Below are positions 1 to 5,771 of a stretch of 5,771 nt of DNA, in pieces. Origin of the DNA: Alkalimonas sp. (lineage in GTDB: Bacteria > Pseudomonadota > Gammaproteobacteria > Enterobacterales > Alteromonadaceae); contig JAIUMG010000216.1 of NCBI GenBank assembly GCA_022565655.1, forward strand, positions 1 to 5,771, given 5' to 3'. The notes beneath the pieces were generated by a model, which saw nothing but the letters and a program-made list of their open reading frames with translations, was not told where the DNA came from and did no database searches. The first letter of the stretch is position 1. Each line of letters begins with the position of its first letter. The translations under genes were made by a program, and so were the position numbers.

Positions 1-1359
1 GTTTTATTAGAGGGTTATGGCACCTATCCAATGTTTTATAAAAGCGCCTTGGAAAAACTCAAAGTAAATACCCATGTTTTCCGGGTCGGTACCTTCAAGT
101 CGGCCGTTGAACCCTACTTACGTGATGATATGTCGGATGAAGTGAAAGAAGTGAACCTGGTTTGGCTACAGGATCTCTGGTCGAGCTATAAAGCATCGGT
201 TGGTGAGCGTCGTGGTTTGTCAGTAGACAACTTCATTGAAACTTACGATGCCTTCTATCAGCAACTGGTTGATGCAGAGGGCGACTTGGCCCATATTGCG
301 CTTACAACGGGCATGGTGGATTCACTGACCACTCAGAATGAATTTCGTCAGATGATGATTGAGCTGGTTGGCCAGAATGAACAGCATACCTACAACCATG
401 TCAGCTTTAATGATTATCGCAGTTTGATTATCCCTAAAGCTCAATTTGATAACCCGCTAACAGATAAAGTCGCCGTTGTGGTCGCTCGCGGCATGATTGT
501 CGATGGTACTGCCAAAGCGGGAACCATAGGCGGAGACAGTACGGCGGCCATGTTGCGCAGAGCCCGGCATGATGACAAAGTAAAAGCAGTCGTGCTTCGA
601 ATTGACAGTGGTGGTGGAAGTGCTTTCGCCTCTGAAATTATTGGCCGGGAAGTGACCGCTTTACGGGAAGCCGGCAAGCCTGTGATCGCATCCATGGGTG
701 CAGTAGCAGCTTCTGGCGGTTACTGGATAGCTGCGCCAGCCAACGAAATCTGGGCTGCGCCAACCACCATAACCGGCTCAATTGGTATTTTCGGTTTATT
801 CCATACCTTAGAAGACAGTTTTAATGCACTTGGCCTGAATGTGGACGGTGTGGGTACTACTGAGCTGTCGGGCTTATCTGCTGGTTTACCTTTCTTTAAA
901 GGGCTAAGTGAGCGCGAAAAAGATATTTTCCAGCTTATGATTGAACGTGGTTACACCGAGTTTTTAAGCATGGTCGCTGAAAACCGCAATATGAGTATTT
1001 CAGAGGTCGATGAAGTCGCTCAGGGTCGGGTTTTCACCGGGGAGCGTGCGGTTGAGTATGGCTTGGTTGATAAACTTGGTGGTTATGAAGATGCCATTGC
1101 AGCTGCCGCTGAATTGGCTGGCTTAACCAACTATGATGTCAAAGTAATTGGCCATCAATTATCCAGTTTTGAGCAAATGATTGTCGATATATTTGGCGGC
1201 GCTGCCAATAGTGGTTGGTTGCCACAAGGCATCATCAGCCCTGAACGAGCAGCCTTGAATCGAGTGACTAAACAGCTGCGCCATGACTTTGTGACTCTGA
1301 GCCAGTTTAACGATCCACAAGGCATGTATGCTTTTTGTCTGGTCTGCGCCATCGACTAA
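1..1359 (+). CDS. sppA: Signal peptide peptidase SppA, 67K type (protease IV), 5'-truncated by window edge
   Basis: SppA is an inner-membrane serine/lysine protease of family S49 that degrades cleaved signal peptides in the cell envelope. The frame is open from base 1, so the first ATG at 31 is internal: ten residues (VLLEGYGTYP) precede it and continue the family alignment. About 452 residues are visible; comparison with E. coli SppA (618 aa) suggests roughly the first 176, including the N-terminal membrane anchor, lie outside. The end of the first S49 half carries the general-base lysine in VGTFKSAVEP (visible residue 33, bases 97-99). The second half carries the nucleophile serine in AVAASGGYW (visible residue 238, bases 712-714). 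Their spacing of 205 residues fits the 200 between K209 and S409 in E. coli. The C-terminus ends in the conserved YAFCLxCA motif. One oddity is SGGGS where SPGGS is usual (bases 607-621). A terminator follows the stop, and ansA lies next, as in E. coli. The assignment is firm. Confidence 0.97.
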   Translation, partial: VLLEGYGTYPMFYKSALEKLKVNTHVFRVGTFKSAVEPYLRDDMSDEVKEVNLVWLQDLWSSYKASVGERRGLSVDNFIETYDAFYQQLVDAEGDLAHIALTTGMVDSLTTQNEFRQMMIELVGQNEQHTYNHVSFNDYRSLIIPKAQFDNPLTDKVAVVVARGMIVDGTAKAGTIGGDSTAAMLRRARHDDKVKAVVLRIDSGGGSAFASEIIGREVTALREAGKPVIASMGAVAASGGYWIAAPANEIWAAPTTITGSIGIFGLFHTLEDSFNALGLNVDGVGTTELSGLSAGLPFFKGLSEREKDIFQLMIERGYTEFLSMVAENRNMSISEVDEVAQGRVFTGERAVEYGLVDKLGGYEDAIAAAAELAGLTNYDVKVIGHQLSSFEQMIVDIFGGAANSGWLPQGIISPERAALNRVTKQLRHDFVTLSQFNDPQGMYAFCLVCAID

Positions 1360-1368
1360 GCACAACAC

Positions 1369-1395
1369 CTGACATCAAAGTGTCACTGCTATACA
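1369..1395 (+). promoter_or_regulatory. Candidate sigma70 promoter for ansA with extended -10
   Basis: An extended -10 element, TGC-TATACA (TG at 1387-1388, hexamer 1390-1395), is preceded by a -35-like CTGACA (1369-1374, five of six consensus bases) at a short 15-base spacing. The TG extension can compensate for poor -35 spacing. Start of transcription would be expected near 1401-1403, inside the left arm of the sppA terminator, giving a leader of about 34 bases before the ansA ATG. No other plausible promoter fits between the terminator and ansA. The call rests on sequence match alone. Confidence 0.5.
1370..1385. promoter_or_regulatory. Operator-like inverted repeat in the ansA promoter
   Basis: TGACA-TCAAAG-TGTCA is a perfect five-base inverted repeat with a six-base spacer. 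It lies across the proposed -35 element and spacer of the ansA promoter, ending four bases before the -10 hexamer. Symmetry and position fit a dimeric repressor or activator site, but arms this short occur by chance and I cannot name a regulator. Confidence 0.3.
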
Positions 1396-1424
1396 ATGCC
1401 CAGCCTGAGCTGGGCATTTTTTTT
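1395..1424 (+). terminator. Rho-independent terminator of sppA
   Basis: Ten-base arms AATGCCCAGC (1395-1404) and GCTGGGCATT (1409-1418) pair perfectly around the four-base loop CTGA, and a run of eight T residues (1417-1424) follows. It begins 36 bases after the sppA stop codon. This is a textbook intrinsic terminator. The ansA Shine-Dalgarno sequence starts at the very next base, so any message reading into ansA from sppA must pass it, and ansA most likely needs its own start point. Confidence 0.88.
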
Positions 1425-1430
1425 AGGAGT
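1425..1430 (+). promoter_or_regulatory. ansA ribosome binding site
   Basis: AGGAGT is a strong Shine-Dalgarno match. Six bases separate the last G of AGGAG from the ATG at 1436, which fixes the ansA start. It directly abuts the T-tract of the sppA terminator. Confidence 0.85.
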
Positions 1431-1435
1431 CATTC

Positions 1436-2452
1436 ATGAGTAAAAAAAGGATTTATGTGGCCTACACCGGCGGAACCATTGGCATGCAACAATCCAGTCA
1501 TGGCTACATTCCAGCCCCGGGTTTTCTCACCAAAACCGTGCAAAGTATGCCTGAGTTTTACCGAGAGGAAATGCCTGAATTCACCATTCACGAATACCCG
1601 GAATTGATCGATTCATCCGATATGACTCCAGCGCACTGGCTGCAAATTGCGCAAGATATCCAAGCCAACTATCAACATTATGATGGTTTTGTGGTGCTGC
1701 ATGGCACTGATACCATGGCCTACACTGCATCTGCATTGTCTTTTTTGCTGGAAAACCTGGCTAAGCCGGTGATTGTAACTGGCTCGCAGATCCCACTAGC
1801 GCAGTTACGCAGCGATGGCCAGGTCAATTTATTAAATTCGCTGTATCTGGCAGCAGAATTTCCAATTCATGAAGTCAGCTTATTTTTTAATAACCAACTG
1901 TTTCGTGGCAACCGCTCTACCAAAGCGGATGCCGATGGCTTTAATGCCTTTGCTTCACCGAACTTTCCAGCGTTGTTGGAGGCCGGCATTCAGATCCGGG
2001 TGAAAGCTGGGGCTTTAAGCGAAACGGCTCGTGACAGCAGCCAATTAAAAGTGGCTGATGTGGTTCCACAGCCCATCAGTGTGGTGACCCTATACCCAGG
2101 GATCAGCGCCGACGTCATCAGCAATATGGCAGAAGCCCCCGTTAAAGCTTTAATCATTAAGTCCTATGGTGTTGGCAATGCGCCGCAGCAACCAAGCTTA
2201 CTGGCCGCTCTGGAGGCGGCAACCAAGCGAGGTGTTGTTATTGTCAACTGCACGCAGTGCTTTCGTGGCCGTGTGAATATGAAGGGCTATGCAACAGGCA
2301 GTGCCTTGAAAGCCAGCGGTGTTATCAGTGGTTATGACATGACCTTAGAAGCGGCACTTACCAAGCTGCATTACCTGCTGAGCCAACCACTCAGTAACGA
2401 AGCCATTCGTGACAAAATGCAGCAGGACCTTCGGGGGGAATTGACGCACTAG
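1436..2452 (+). CDS. ansA: Type I (cytoplasmic) L-asparaginase AnsA
   Basis: AnsA hydrolyses L-asparagine to L-aspartate and ammonia in the cytoplasm, allowing use of asparagine as a nitrogen or carbon source. The protein is 338 residues, the same length as the E. coli enzyme as I remember it, with near-continuous similarity and no signal peptide, which separates it from the periplasmic type II enzyme AnsB. The first active-site motif TGGTIG gives T14. The second, HGTDTMAY, gives T91-D92, and the catalytic lysine is K163 in the RGNRSTKADADGF segment. All are present. The C-terminal domain begins around residue 215 and contains SYGVGNAP (243-250) and NCTQC (271-275). C275 appears to match the cysteine of the allosteric asparagine site known in E. 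coli AnsA, shifted by a two-residue insertion near 190-207; that residue match is from memory. The start is set by AGGAG six bases upstream. Transcription probably starts within the upstream terminator arm. The gene converges on the DUF349 gene, sharing a hairpin. Confidence 0.97.
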   Translation: MSKKRIYVAYTGGTIGMQQSSHGYIPAPGFLTKTVQSMPEFYREEMPEFTIHEYPELIDSSDMTPAHWLQIAQDIQANYQHYDGFVVLHGTDTMAYTASALSFLLENLAKPVIVTGSQIPLAQLRSDGQVNLLNSLYLAAEFPIHEVSLFFNNQLFRGNRSTKADADGFNAFASPNFPALLEAGIQIRVKAGALSETARDSSQLKVADVVPQPISVVTLYPGISADVISNMAEAPVKALIIKSYGVGNAPQQPSLLAALEAATKRGVVIVNCTQCFRGRVNMKGYATGSALKASGVISGYDMTLEAALTKLHYLLSQPLSNEAIRDKMQQDLRGELTH

Positions 2453-2484
2453 GGCCTGTTTATCAAAGATAAACAGGCCCTAGT
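2448..2484. terminator. Perfect 17-bp hairpin between convergent genes, putative bidirectional terminator
   Basis: CTAGGGCCTGTTTATC (2449-2464) pairs perfectly with GATAAACAGGCCCTAG (2468-2483) around the loop AAA, and A2448/T2484 adds a seventeenth pair. The stem contains the whole ansA stop codon (2450-2452) and the first plus-strand base of the opposing gene's stop codon (2484-2486). No T-run follows on either strand, so it is not a classical intrinsic terminator. It could stop transcription with Rho, protect both mRNA 3' ends, or be a dispersed repeat. Confidence 0.65.
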
Positions 2485-5213
2485 CAGGCTTGACAAAACA
2501 CCGCTTCGAGCCGGTCGAGCAATAGGCGATCGGCTTGTGTCAAGCGACCACGTTGCAACCAGCGTATCAATAAGCTGTGCGGCGTGACGGCATCCGATTG
2601 ATTGTGCTTTTCAGCGAGCAGCAGCAATTTCACCTGAGACAGTGCAGCCGAATTGTGATCTTCGATGCGGTGTCCTGCCATCCACTCAATGGCTAAAGTC
2701 AATTGGTGTCGATCCATGCTGTCCGATTTTGCCTGCTGCAGCGCATCACGCCAGCTCAAAACGGGAATGGCAGCCAGATCTGGCTCTTCATGACGTAACT
2801 GAGTAAACAGCTGCTGATAGCTCATTGCTTCCTGCTGGTGTAAAACACTCTGTTGCTGCTGCTCAATCTGAGCGATTAACTTATCCTGGGTTTTCTGTAG
2901 ACTTTTAAAGCCACTCAGATCTAAAGCCTGCAACTGTTGTCGCAGTGGGCTCAACTGCTCTACACTCTCGGCTTGCTCAAGCGCATGACCATAATGGTGA
3001 AGCTCTGTTTCAAGCGCCTGTTGTTGAGCGGCCTTATGCTGTTGCTGTTGCTGATGCAGGGCTTTACGCTGGGCAAAAAAATCATCACATAAGGCTCTGA
3101 ACTGTTGCCATAGTTCGTTGTCCTGAGCTTTGCCGGCAAATGGGATGGTTTTCCATTTCTGCTGGCAATGTTTCAAAATACTGGCGGTCTGATTTTGATC
3201 GTCAAGCGCTAGTGCCTCTTTCGCTTCAATCAGCAGTTGCTGCTTTTGCCTGGCGTAATGCTGCTGTTGCTGTTTGATGTGGCTTTTCAATGTTTGCTTG
3301 AGTTGCTGCAACTCAGCCTGAAAACGCTGATGCTGTTCTTTCGGCACCGGGCCAATCGATCGCCATTGTTGTTGCAGTGAGTGAAACTTGCTGTCGAGTA
3401 AGGGCTCGTCCTGCTGCTCATGGTGCTGCACCAGTGCTCTAATTTGTTGTAACAATTGCTGCTTTTCCAACGCATTCTGCTCGCGCTGTTGTTGTTGCTC
3501 GGCATAATACACACGGCATGGTGCAAACGCTTGCTCGCAGGCTAGATCAAAAGCACGGTACAATGGCTCATCTGCGTCTTTACCCTGGCCAAAGGATAAC
3601 CAATCGGCCCGCGCTTTTTTAACTTGGGCAGTGCGTTGTGCTACATCGTCCATCGGCTCGGATGCCAATTGCTGCATCTGCTCTAGCAATTGTTGCTTTC
3701 TTGGGCTGGCAATATAATCCTGCCAGTCAGCCAACTCCTGGATTTGTTGCTCGGCTGCATAAAATAAAGACGCTAGCTTTTGTTGCTCAGTCTCGCGAAG
3801 GCACTGATAATCTGCCTGAATGCCTTTAAACAAGCCAAACAGTACCTTGAACTTACCAGCCTGATGCAACCGTTTAAACTCTGCTAGCTTACTTCGGCAT
3901 GCCTTGAACCGCCGCTGCTGTTGCTGGTGAAACTCGCTCATCACGCCTTGCCAACGTTGATGCATTTCCTGGTAGGATGCATCTAAATCCGGTGGTAGCG
4001 GCAGAGTGATAGCTTGTACATTTTTCTGCCATTGCTGTTGCCATTGTTGCCAGCGCGGTGCAACCTCAAAATACGCATCCAGATCGGTCGGTAACGCTTG
4101 CTCCGACCACTGTTTAAGCCATTGCTCAGCCTGAGCAAAACATAACGCGATCCGTGGCAAATCAACCAATTGCTGTGATATGGCTGAAAGCTCTGATTGC
4201 AGCCGCTGACGATCGCTTGAGCTCACATCGCTTTGATCTAATTGAGACTCCAGTGCGACAAAGTGCTGCTGCAAAGCATCTGCACTTTGTACCTCAGCTT
4301 GCTGCACGTGTTGTTCAACGTCGATGCGCAAAGCAGTAATTGCTTGCTCAATGCCATTCGCCTGAATGCGCTGCTGTTCTAGTTTATGCAGTCGCTCGGC
4401 TTCAGTTTGCTGCTGTTGCCACTGCTCGGCAAAAAAATGCTCAACAGACTGCTCAACCTGGCGGTACTTTGCGACTAAGTCGGCTGATTCAAGTACAAGC
4501 GCAGAAAAATCGACGATTAACTGTTGCCACTCTTGTTGGTATTGTTGAAATCGTTGCAGACTGTCGGACGGATTTCGTGACTTTAAAGCATTGAGCTTGG
4601 CAATGATCAGTCGTGCTTGCTTTTCGAAGCGCGCAGGCTGCTCACGTTGAAACTGGCGTTGTTGCACTAAGGCACTGGACAACTCAGCGATGCACACATC
4701 ATCACTACGGCTAAGCTGCTCTAATTGCTTATCGCTATCAATGAGCTCAAGTAGCTGCTTTTTTTCATCCCTATTCAGCCCAGGCCCGTGGAGAGCCTGT
4801 ACGATCAACTCTGGTTTATTCAGGCGCGTCATAATGGATAGCTTAATAGCACCATCCTGCTCAGCTAAGGCAATTTGTTCAAGCACATGTTGACGCGGGC
4901 ATTGCTCTAGAAATTGCTGCTTCAATGGCGACGCGATTTCGTTATTCACGACCATGTTGATCACGTGTTGTTCAGCAAGTTTCCTGAGTTTATCTGCTGC
5001 ATCATGCTTTGCTGCCTGCCACCACAACGAAAAGTCATTGAGCTGGAGCAAAGCCGCACGTCGCACAACTTCACTGCCATCATTGAATGCCAGTTCATGC
5101 ATGATACGTTTGTAATCGGCTTGCTGAGGTTCCAACTCAGCGATGGACTCAATTCGCTTGTCGGGGTCAGGGTGCTGCCACTTCGGCCGCAGTAATCGCT
5201 TAAAGATCATCAT
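2484..5213 (-). CDS. Glutamine-rich DUF349 repeat protein with HEAT-like N-terminus
   Basis: The protein is 909 residues, predicted cytoplasmic, with no signal peptide or membrane segment. Residues about 14-85 look like HEAT/armadillo helices (DPDKRIESIAEL, EVVRRAALLQL). From about 190 to 800 it is almost entirely charged, glutamine-rich helix, probably coiled coil. Within this are several tryptophan-centred units typical of DUF349: W229, W421, W538 (ARADWLSFG), W617 (QQQWRSIGPVP, the clearest) and W687 (CQQKWKTIP). The last two intervals are 79 and 70 residues, near the length of one DUF349 unit. The C-terminal 80 residues form a separate helical region (AIEWMAGH to LDRLEAVF). By hand count about 157 residues (17%) are Gln, with runs of four or five. 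Similar 900-residue DUF349 proteins occur in gammaproteobacteria, but I know of no established function. The start ATG-ATG (5213) lies 14 bases inside the end of yeaC. Its ribosome binding site is poor, which suggests translational coupling. It is the last gene of the minus-strand operon. Confidence 0.88.
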   Translation of the reverse strand: MMIFKRLLRPKWQHPDPDKRIESIAELEPQQADYKRIMHELAFNDGSEVVRRAALLQLNDFSLWWQAAKHDAADKLRKLAEQHVINMVVNNEIASPLKQQFLEQCPRQHVLEQIALAEQDGAIKLSIMTRLNKPELIVQALHGPGLNRDEKKQLLELIDSDKQLEQLSRSDDVCIAELSSALVQQRQFQREQPARFEKQARLIIAKLNALKSRNPSDSLQRFQQYQQEWQQLIVDFSALVLESADLVAKYRQVEQSVEHFFAEQWQQQQTEAERLHKLEQQRIQANGIEQAITALRIDVEQHVQQAEVQSADALQQHFVALESQLDQSDVSSSDRQRLQSELSAISQQLVDLPRIALCFAQAEQWLKQWSEQALPTDLDAYFEVAPRWQQWQQQWQKNVQAITLPLPPDLDASYQEMHQRWQGVMSEFHQQQQRRFKACRSKLAEFKRLHQAGKFKVLFGLFKGIQADYQCLRETEQQKLASLFYAAEQQIQELADWQDYIASPRKQQLLEQMQQLASEPMDDVAQRTAQVKKARADWLSFGQGKDADEPLYRAFDLACEQAFAPCRVYYAEQQQQREQNALEKQQLLQQIRALVQHHEQQDEPLLDSKFHSLQQQWRSIGPVPKEQHQRFQAELQQLKQTLKSHIKQQQQHYARQKQQLLIEAKEALALDDQNQTASILKHCQQKWKTIPFAGKAQDNELWQQFRALCDDFFAQRKALHQQQQQHKAAQQQALETELHHYGHALEQAESVEQLSPLRQQLQALDLSGFKSLQKTQDKLIAQIEQQQQSVLHQQEAMSYQQLFTQLRHEEPDLAAIPVLSWRDALQQAKSDSMDRHQLTLAIEWMAGHRIEDHNSAALSQVKLLLLAEKHNQSDAVTPHSLLIRWLQRGRLTQADRLLLDRLEAVFCQA

Positions 5214-5481
5214 GCTTAAAACTTGCTATTGCAGATTGTTGTTGCCACGACATCTTCATTTCTGCTTTGCTCTTTGTCACCATCTGACCATCAGCACCAA
5301 TAGTAAAGGGCTCGTCAGAACGCAAAACGCGTGCTTGATAAGCCATAACCAGCTGCATACTCTGAGCCCGTTGCTGCTCGGATAATTGGGAACCATCAGC
5401 CCAGCGACCCGTCGCCACCGCATCGGCCAGTTTTTGGTAGGTTTCCGACGACATCGCCGTCACCAGTGATTCAAAGTCCAT
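5200..5481 (-). CDS. yeaC: YeaC family protein (DUF1315)
   Basis: This is a 93-residue soluble protein of the YeaC/DUF1315 family, about the size of the E. coli member (around 90 aa). The recognisable pattern is an N-terminal helix (ESLVTAMSSETYQKL), then AVATGRWADG (21-30) and LSEQQRAQSMQLVMAYQAR (33-51). A C-terminal half follows with GADGQMVTKSKAE (62-74). Its function is not known, and I see no catalytic motif or membrane segment. The ATG at 5481 overlaps the end of the upstream zinc-ribbon gene by 11 bases, with AAGAG five bases ahead of it. The 3' end overlaps the DUF349 start by 14 bases. Both overlaps argue that the three genes are transcribed and translated as a unit. In E. coli, yeaC lies near msrB and gapA, so those genes may be just beyond the right edge here; that is inference. 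Confidence 0.88.
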   Translation of the reverse strand: MDFESLVTAMSSETYQKLADAVATGRWADGSQLSEQQRAQSMQLVMAYQARVLRSDEPFTIGADGQMVTKSKAEMKMSWQQQSAIASFKHDDL

Positions 5482-5771
5482 GTTTACTCTTTCGTTTTAG
5501 CATCAGAATACGAACCCGGTTCACCAGGTACCAGATAAAACCCACCCCTATCGCAGTTACTGAGGCATAATAGCCCCAGCCATAGGATGGTAACTGCCAA
5601 TAAAAATAAAAACCAGCCAAAAAAACCACCATCGCAATGATGGATTGTGTCATCAGACTCTGACTACGCTGTAAACGACGATCTCGCTCCATAGCGGCCA
5701 TTTTTACCGGATCTAGCTCCGCAATGGCAACACCACACTTGCTGCATGTCGGGGCTTTGTCTGAAACTTTG
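5471..5771 (-). CDS. Zinc-ribbon membrane protein with two TM helices, start outside window
   Basis: The frame is open from the right edge, so the ATG at 5701 is internal: 23 residues precede it, and no Shine-Dalgarno sequence lies before it. The upstream part reads KVSDKAPTCSKCGVAIAELDP. Its CSKC (visible residues 9 and 12, followed by G) is the second knuckle of a zinc-ribbon; the first CxxC would be expected only a few residues beyond the edge, with the start soon after. A basic stretch (ERDRRLQR) follows, then two hydrophobic segments at about residues 43-58 and 64-84, separated by a short loop (QLPSYGWG). The tail is very basic (RVRILMLKRKSKHGL). Positive charges on both sides suggest cytoplasmic N- and C-termini. 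This layout resembles small, uncharacterised zinc-ribbon proteins of gammaproteobacteria; I know of no function. It is the most upstream visible gene of the operon, overlapping yeaC by 11 bases. Confidence 0.78.
   Translation of the reverse strand, partial: KVSDKAPTCSKCGVAIAELDPVKMAAMERDRRLQRSQSLMTQSIIAMVVFLAGFYFYWQLPSYGWGYYASVTAIGVGFIWYLVNRVRILMLKRKSKHGL

Noticed and set aside
441..695. Minus-strand frame of 84 codons inside sppA
   Set aside because: It lies antisense to the conserved S49 catalytic region, has no ribosome binding site or recognisable domain, and its composition reflects the sense codons.
1155..1368. Two overlapping minus-strand frames at the 3' end of sppA
   Set aside because: Both are antisense to the conserved SppA C-terminus, overlap each other in different frames, and encode nothing recognisable.
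2448..2484. Palindrome considered as an insertion sequence end or recombination site
   Set aside because: No transposase, integrase, target duplication or gene disruption is visible nearby, and both flanking genes end normally. It is kept only as a hairpin/possible dispersed repeat.
2880..3500. Dense TTG/CTG triplets considered as a tandem repeat or CRISPR-like array
   Set aside because: Spacing is irregular and in codon phase with glutamine residues; there are no repeat units with unique spacers.
3287..3526. Serine/asparagine/cysteine-rich minus-strand frame within the DUF349 gene
   Set aside because: This is the glutamine-rich CAG/CAA stretch read in a shifted frame; low complexity alone explains its openness.
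4340..4594. Plus-strand frames opposite the DUF349 gene, including a Cys/Ser-rich one at 4366-4548
   Set aside because: Antisense reading of CTG/TTG-rich sequence gives Cys, Cys-Ser and Leu runs. There is no start signal or homology, and the opposing gene is clearly real.
4914..5195. 93-codon plus-strand frame opposite the DUF349 N-terminal region
   Set aside because: It is antisense to the HEAT-like segment, with no Shine-Dalgarno sequence or recognisable family pattern.

Overview
The window looks like chromosomal DNA of a gammaproteobacterium, probably a marine Alteromonadales/Oceanospirillales-type relative. The first two proteins align closely by eye, residue by residue, with what I remember of Escherichia coli SppA and AnsA. 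The sppA-ansA order is the same as in E. coli, and the other strand carries a YeaC (DUF1315) gene. I see no phage, transposase, CRISPR, tRNA or rRNA signal. Base composition looks even, apart from the glutamine-codon-rich stretch in the large gene.

Layout. Bases 1-1359 (+) hold the 3' three-quarters of sppA, cut by the left edge of the window. Bases 1360-1435 are a compact regulatory gap. It holds a rho-independent terminator for sppA, a likely extended -10 promoter for ansA whose start point falls inside the terminator's left arm, and the ansA ribosome binding site directly after the T-tract. Bases 1436-2452 (+) hold a complete ansA, the cytoplasmic type I L-asparaginase. Bases 2448-2484 hold a perfect 17-bp hairpin that covers the stop codons of both ansA and the convergent gene. 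On the minus strand, transcribed from right to left, are a zinc-ribbon/two-TM membrane protein gene (5771-5471, start outside the window), yeaC (5481-5200) and a 909-residue glutamine-rich DUF349 protein gene (5213-2484). These three genes overlap by 11 and 14 nt and look like one translationally coupled operon.

How they fit together. SppA clears signal peptides and small peptides at the inner membrane, and AnsA hydrolyses asparagine in the cytoplasm. Their neighbourhood is conserved, but no biochemical link is known to me. The minus-strand trio has no established function; tight overlap suggests the products are made together, and one carries membrane segments. I found no convincing new defence or mobile system. 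The observations most worth checking are the promoter/terminator overlap ahead of ansA, the operator-like palindrome next to it, the stop-codon-spanning hairpin, and the coupled zinc-ribbon/YeaC/DUF349 operon of unknown function.
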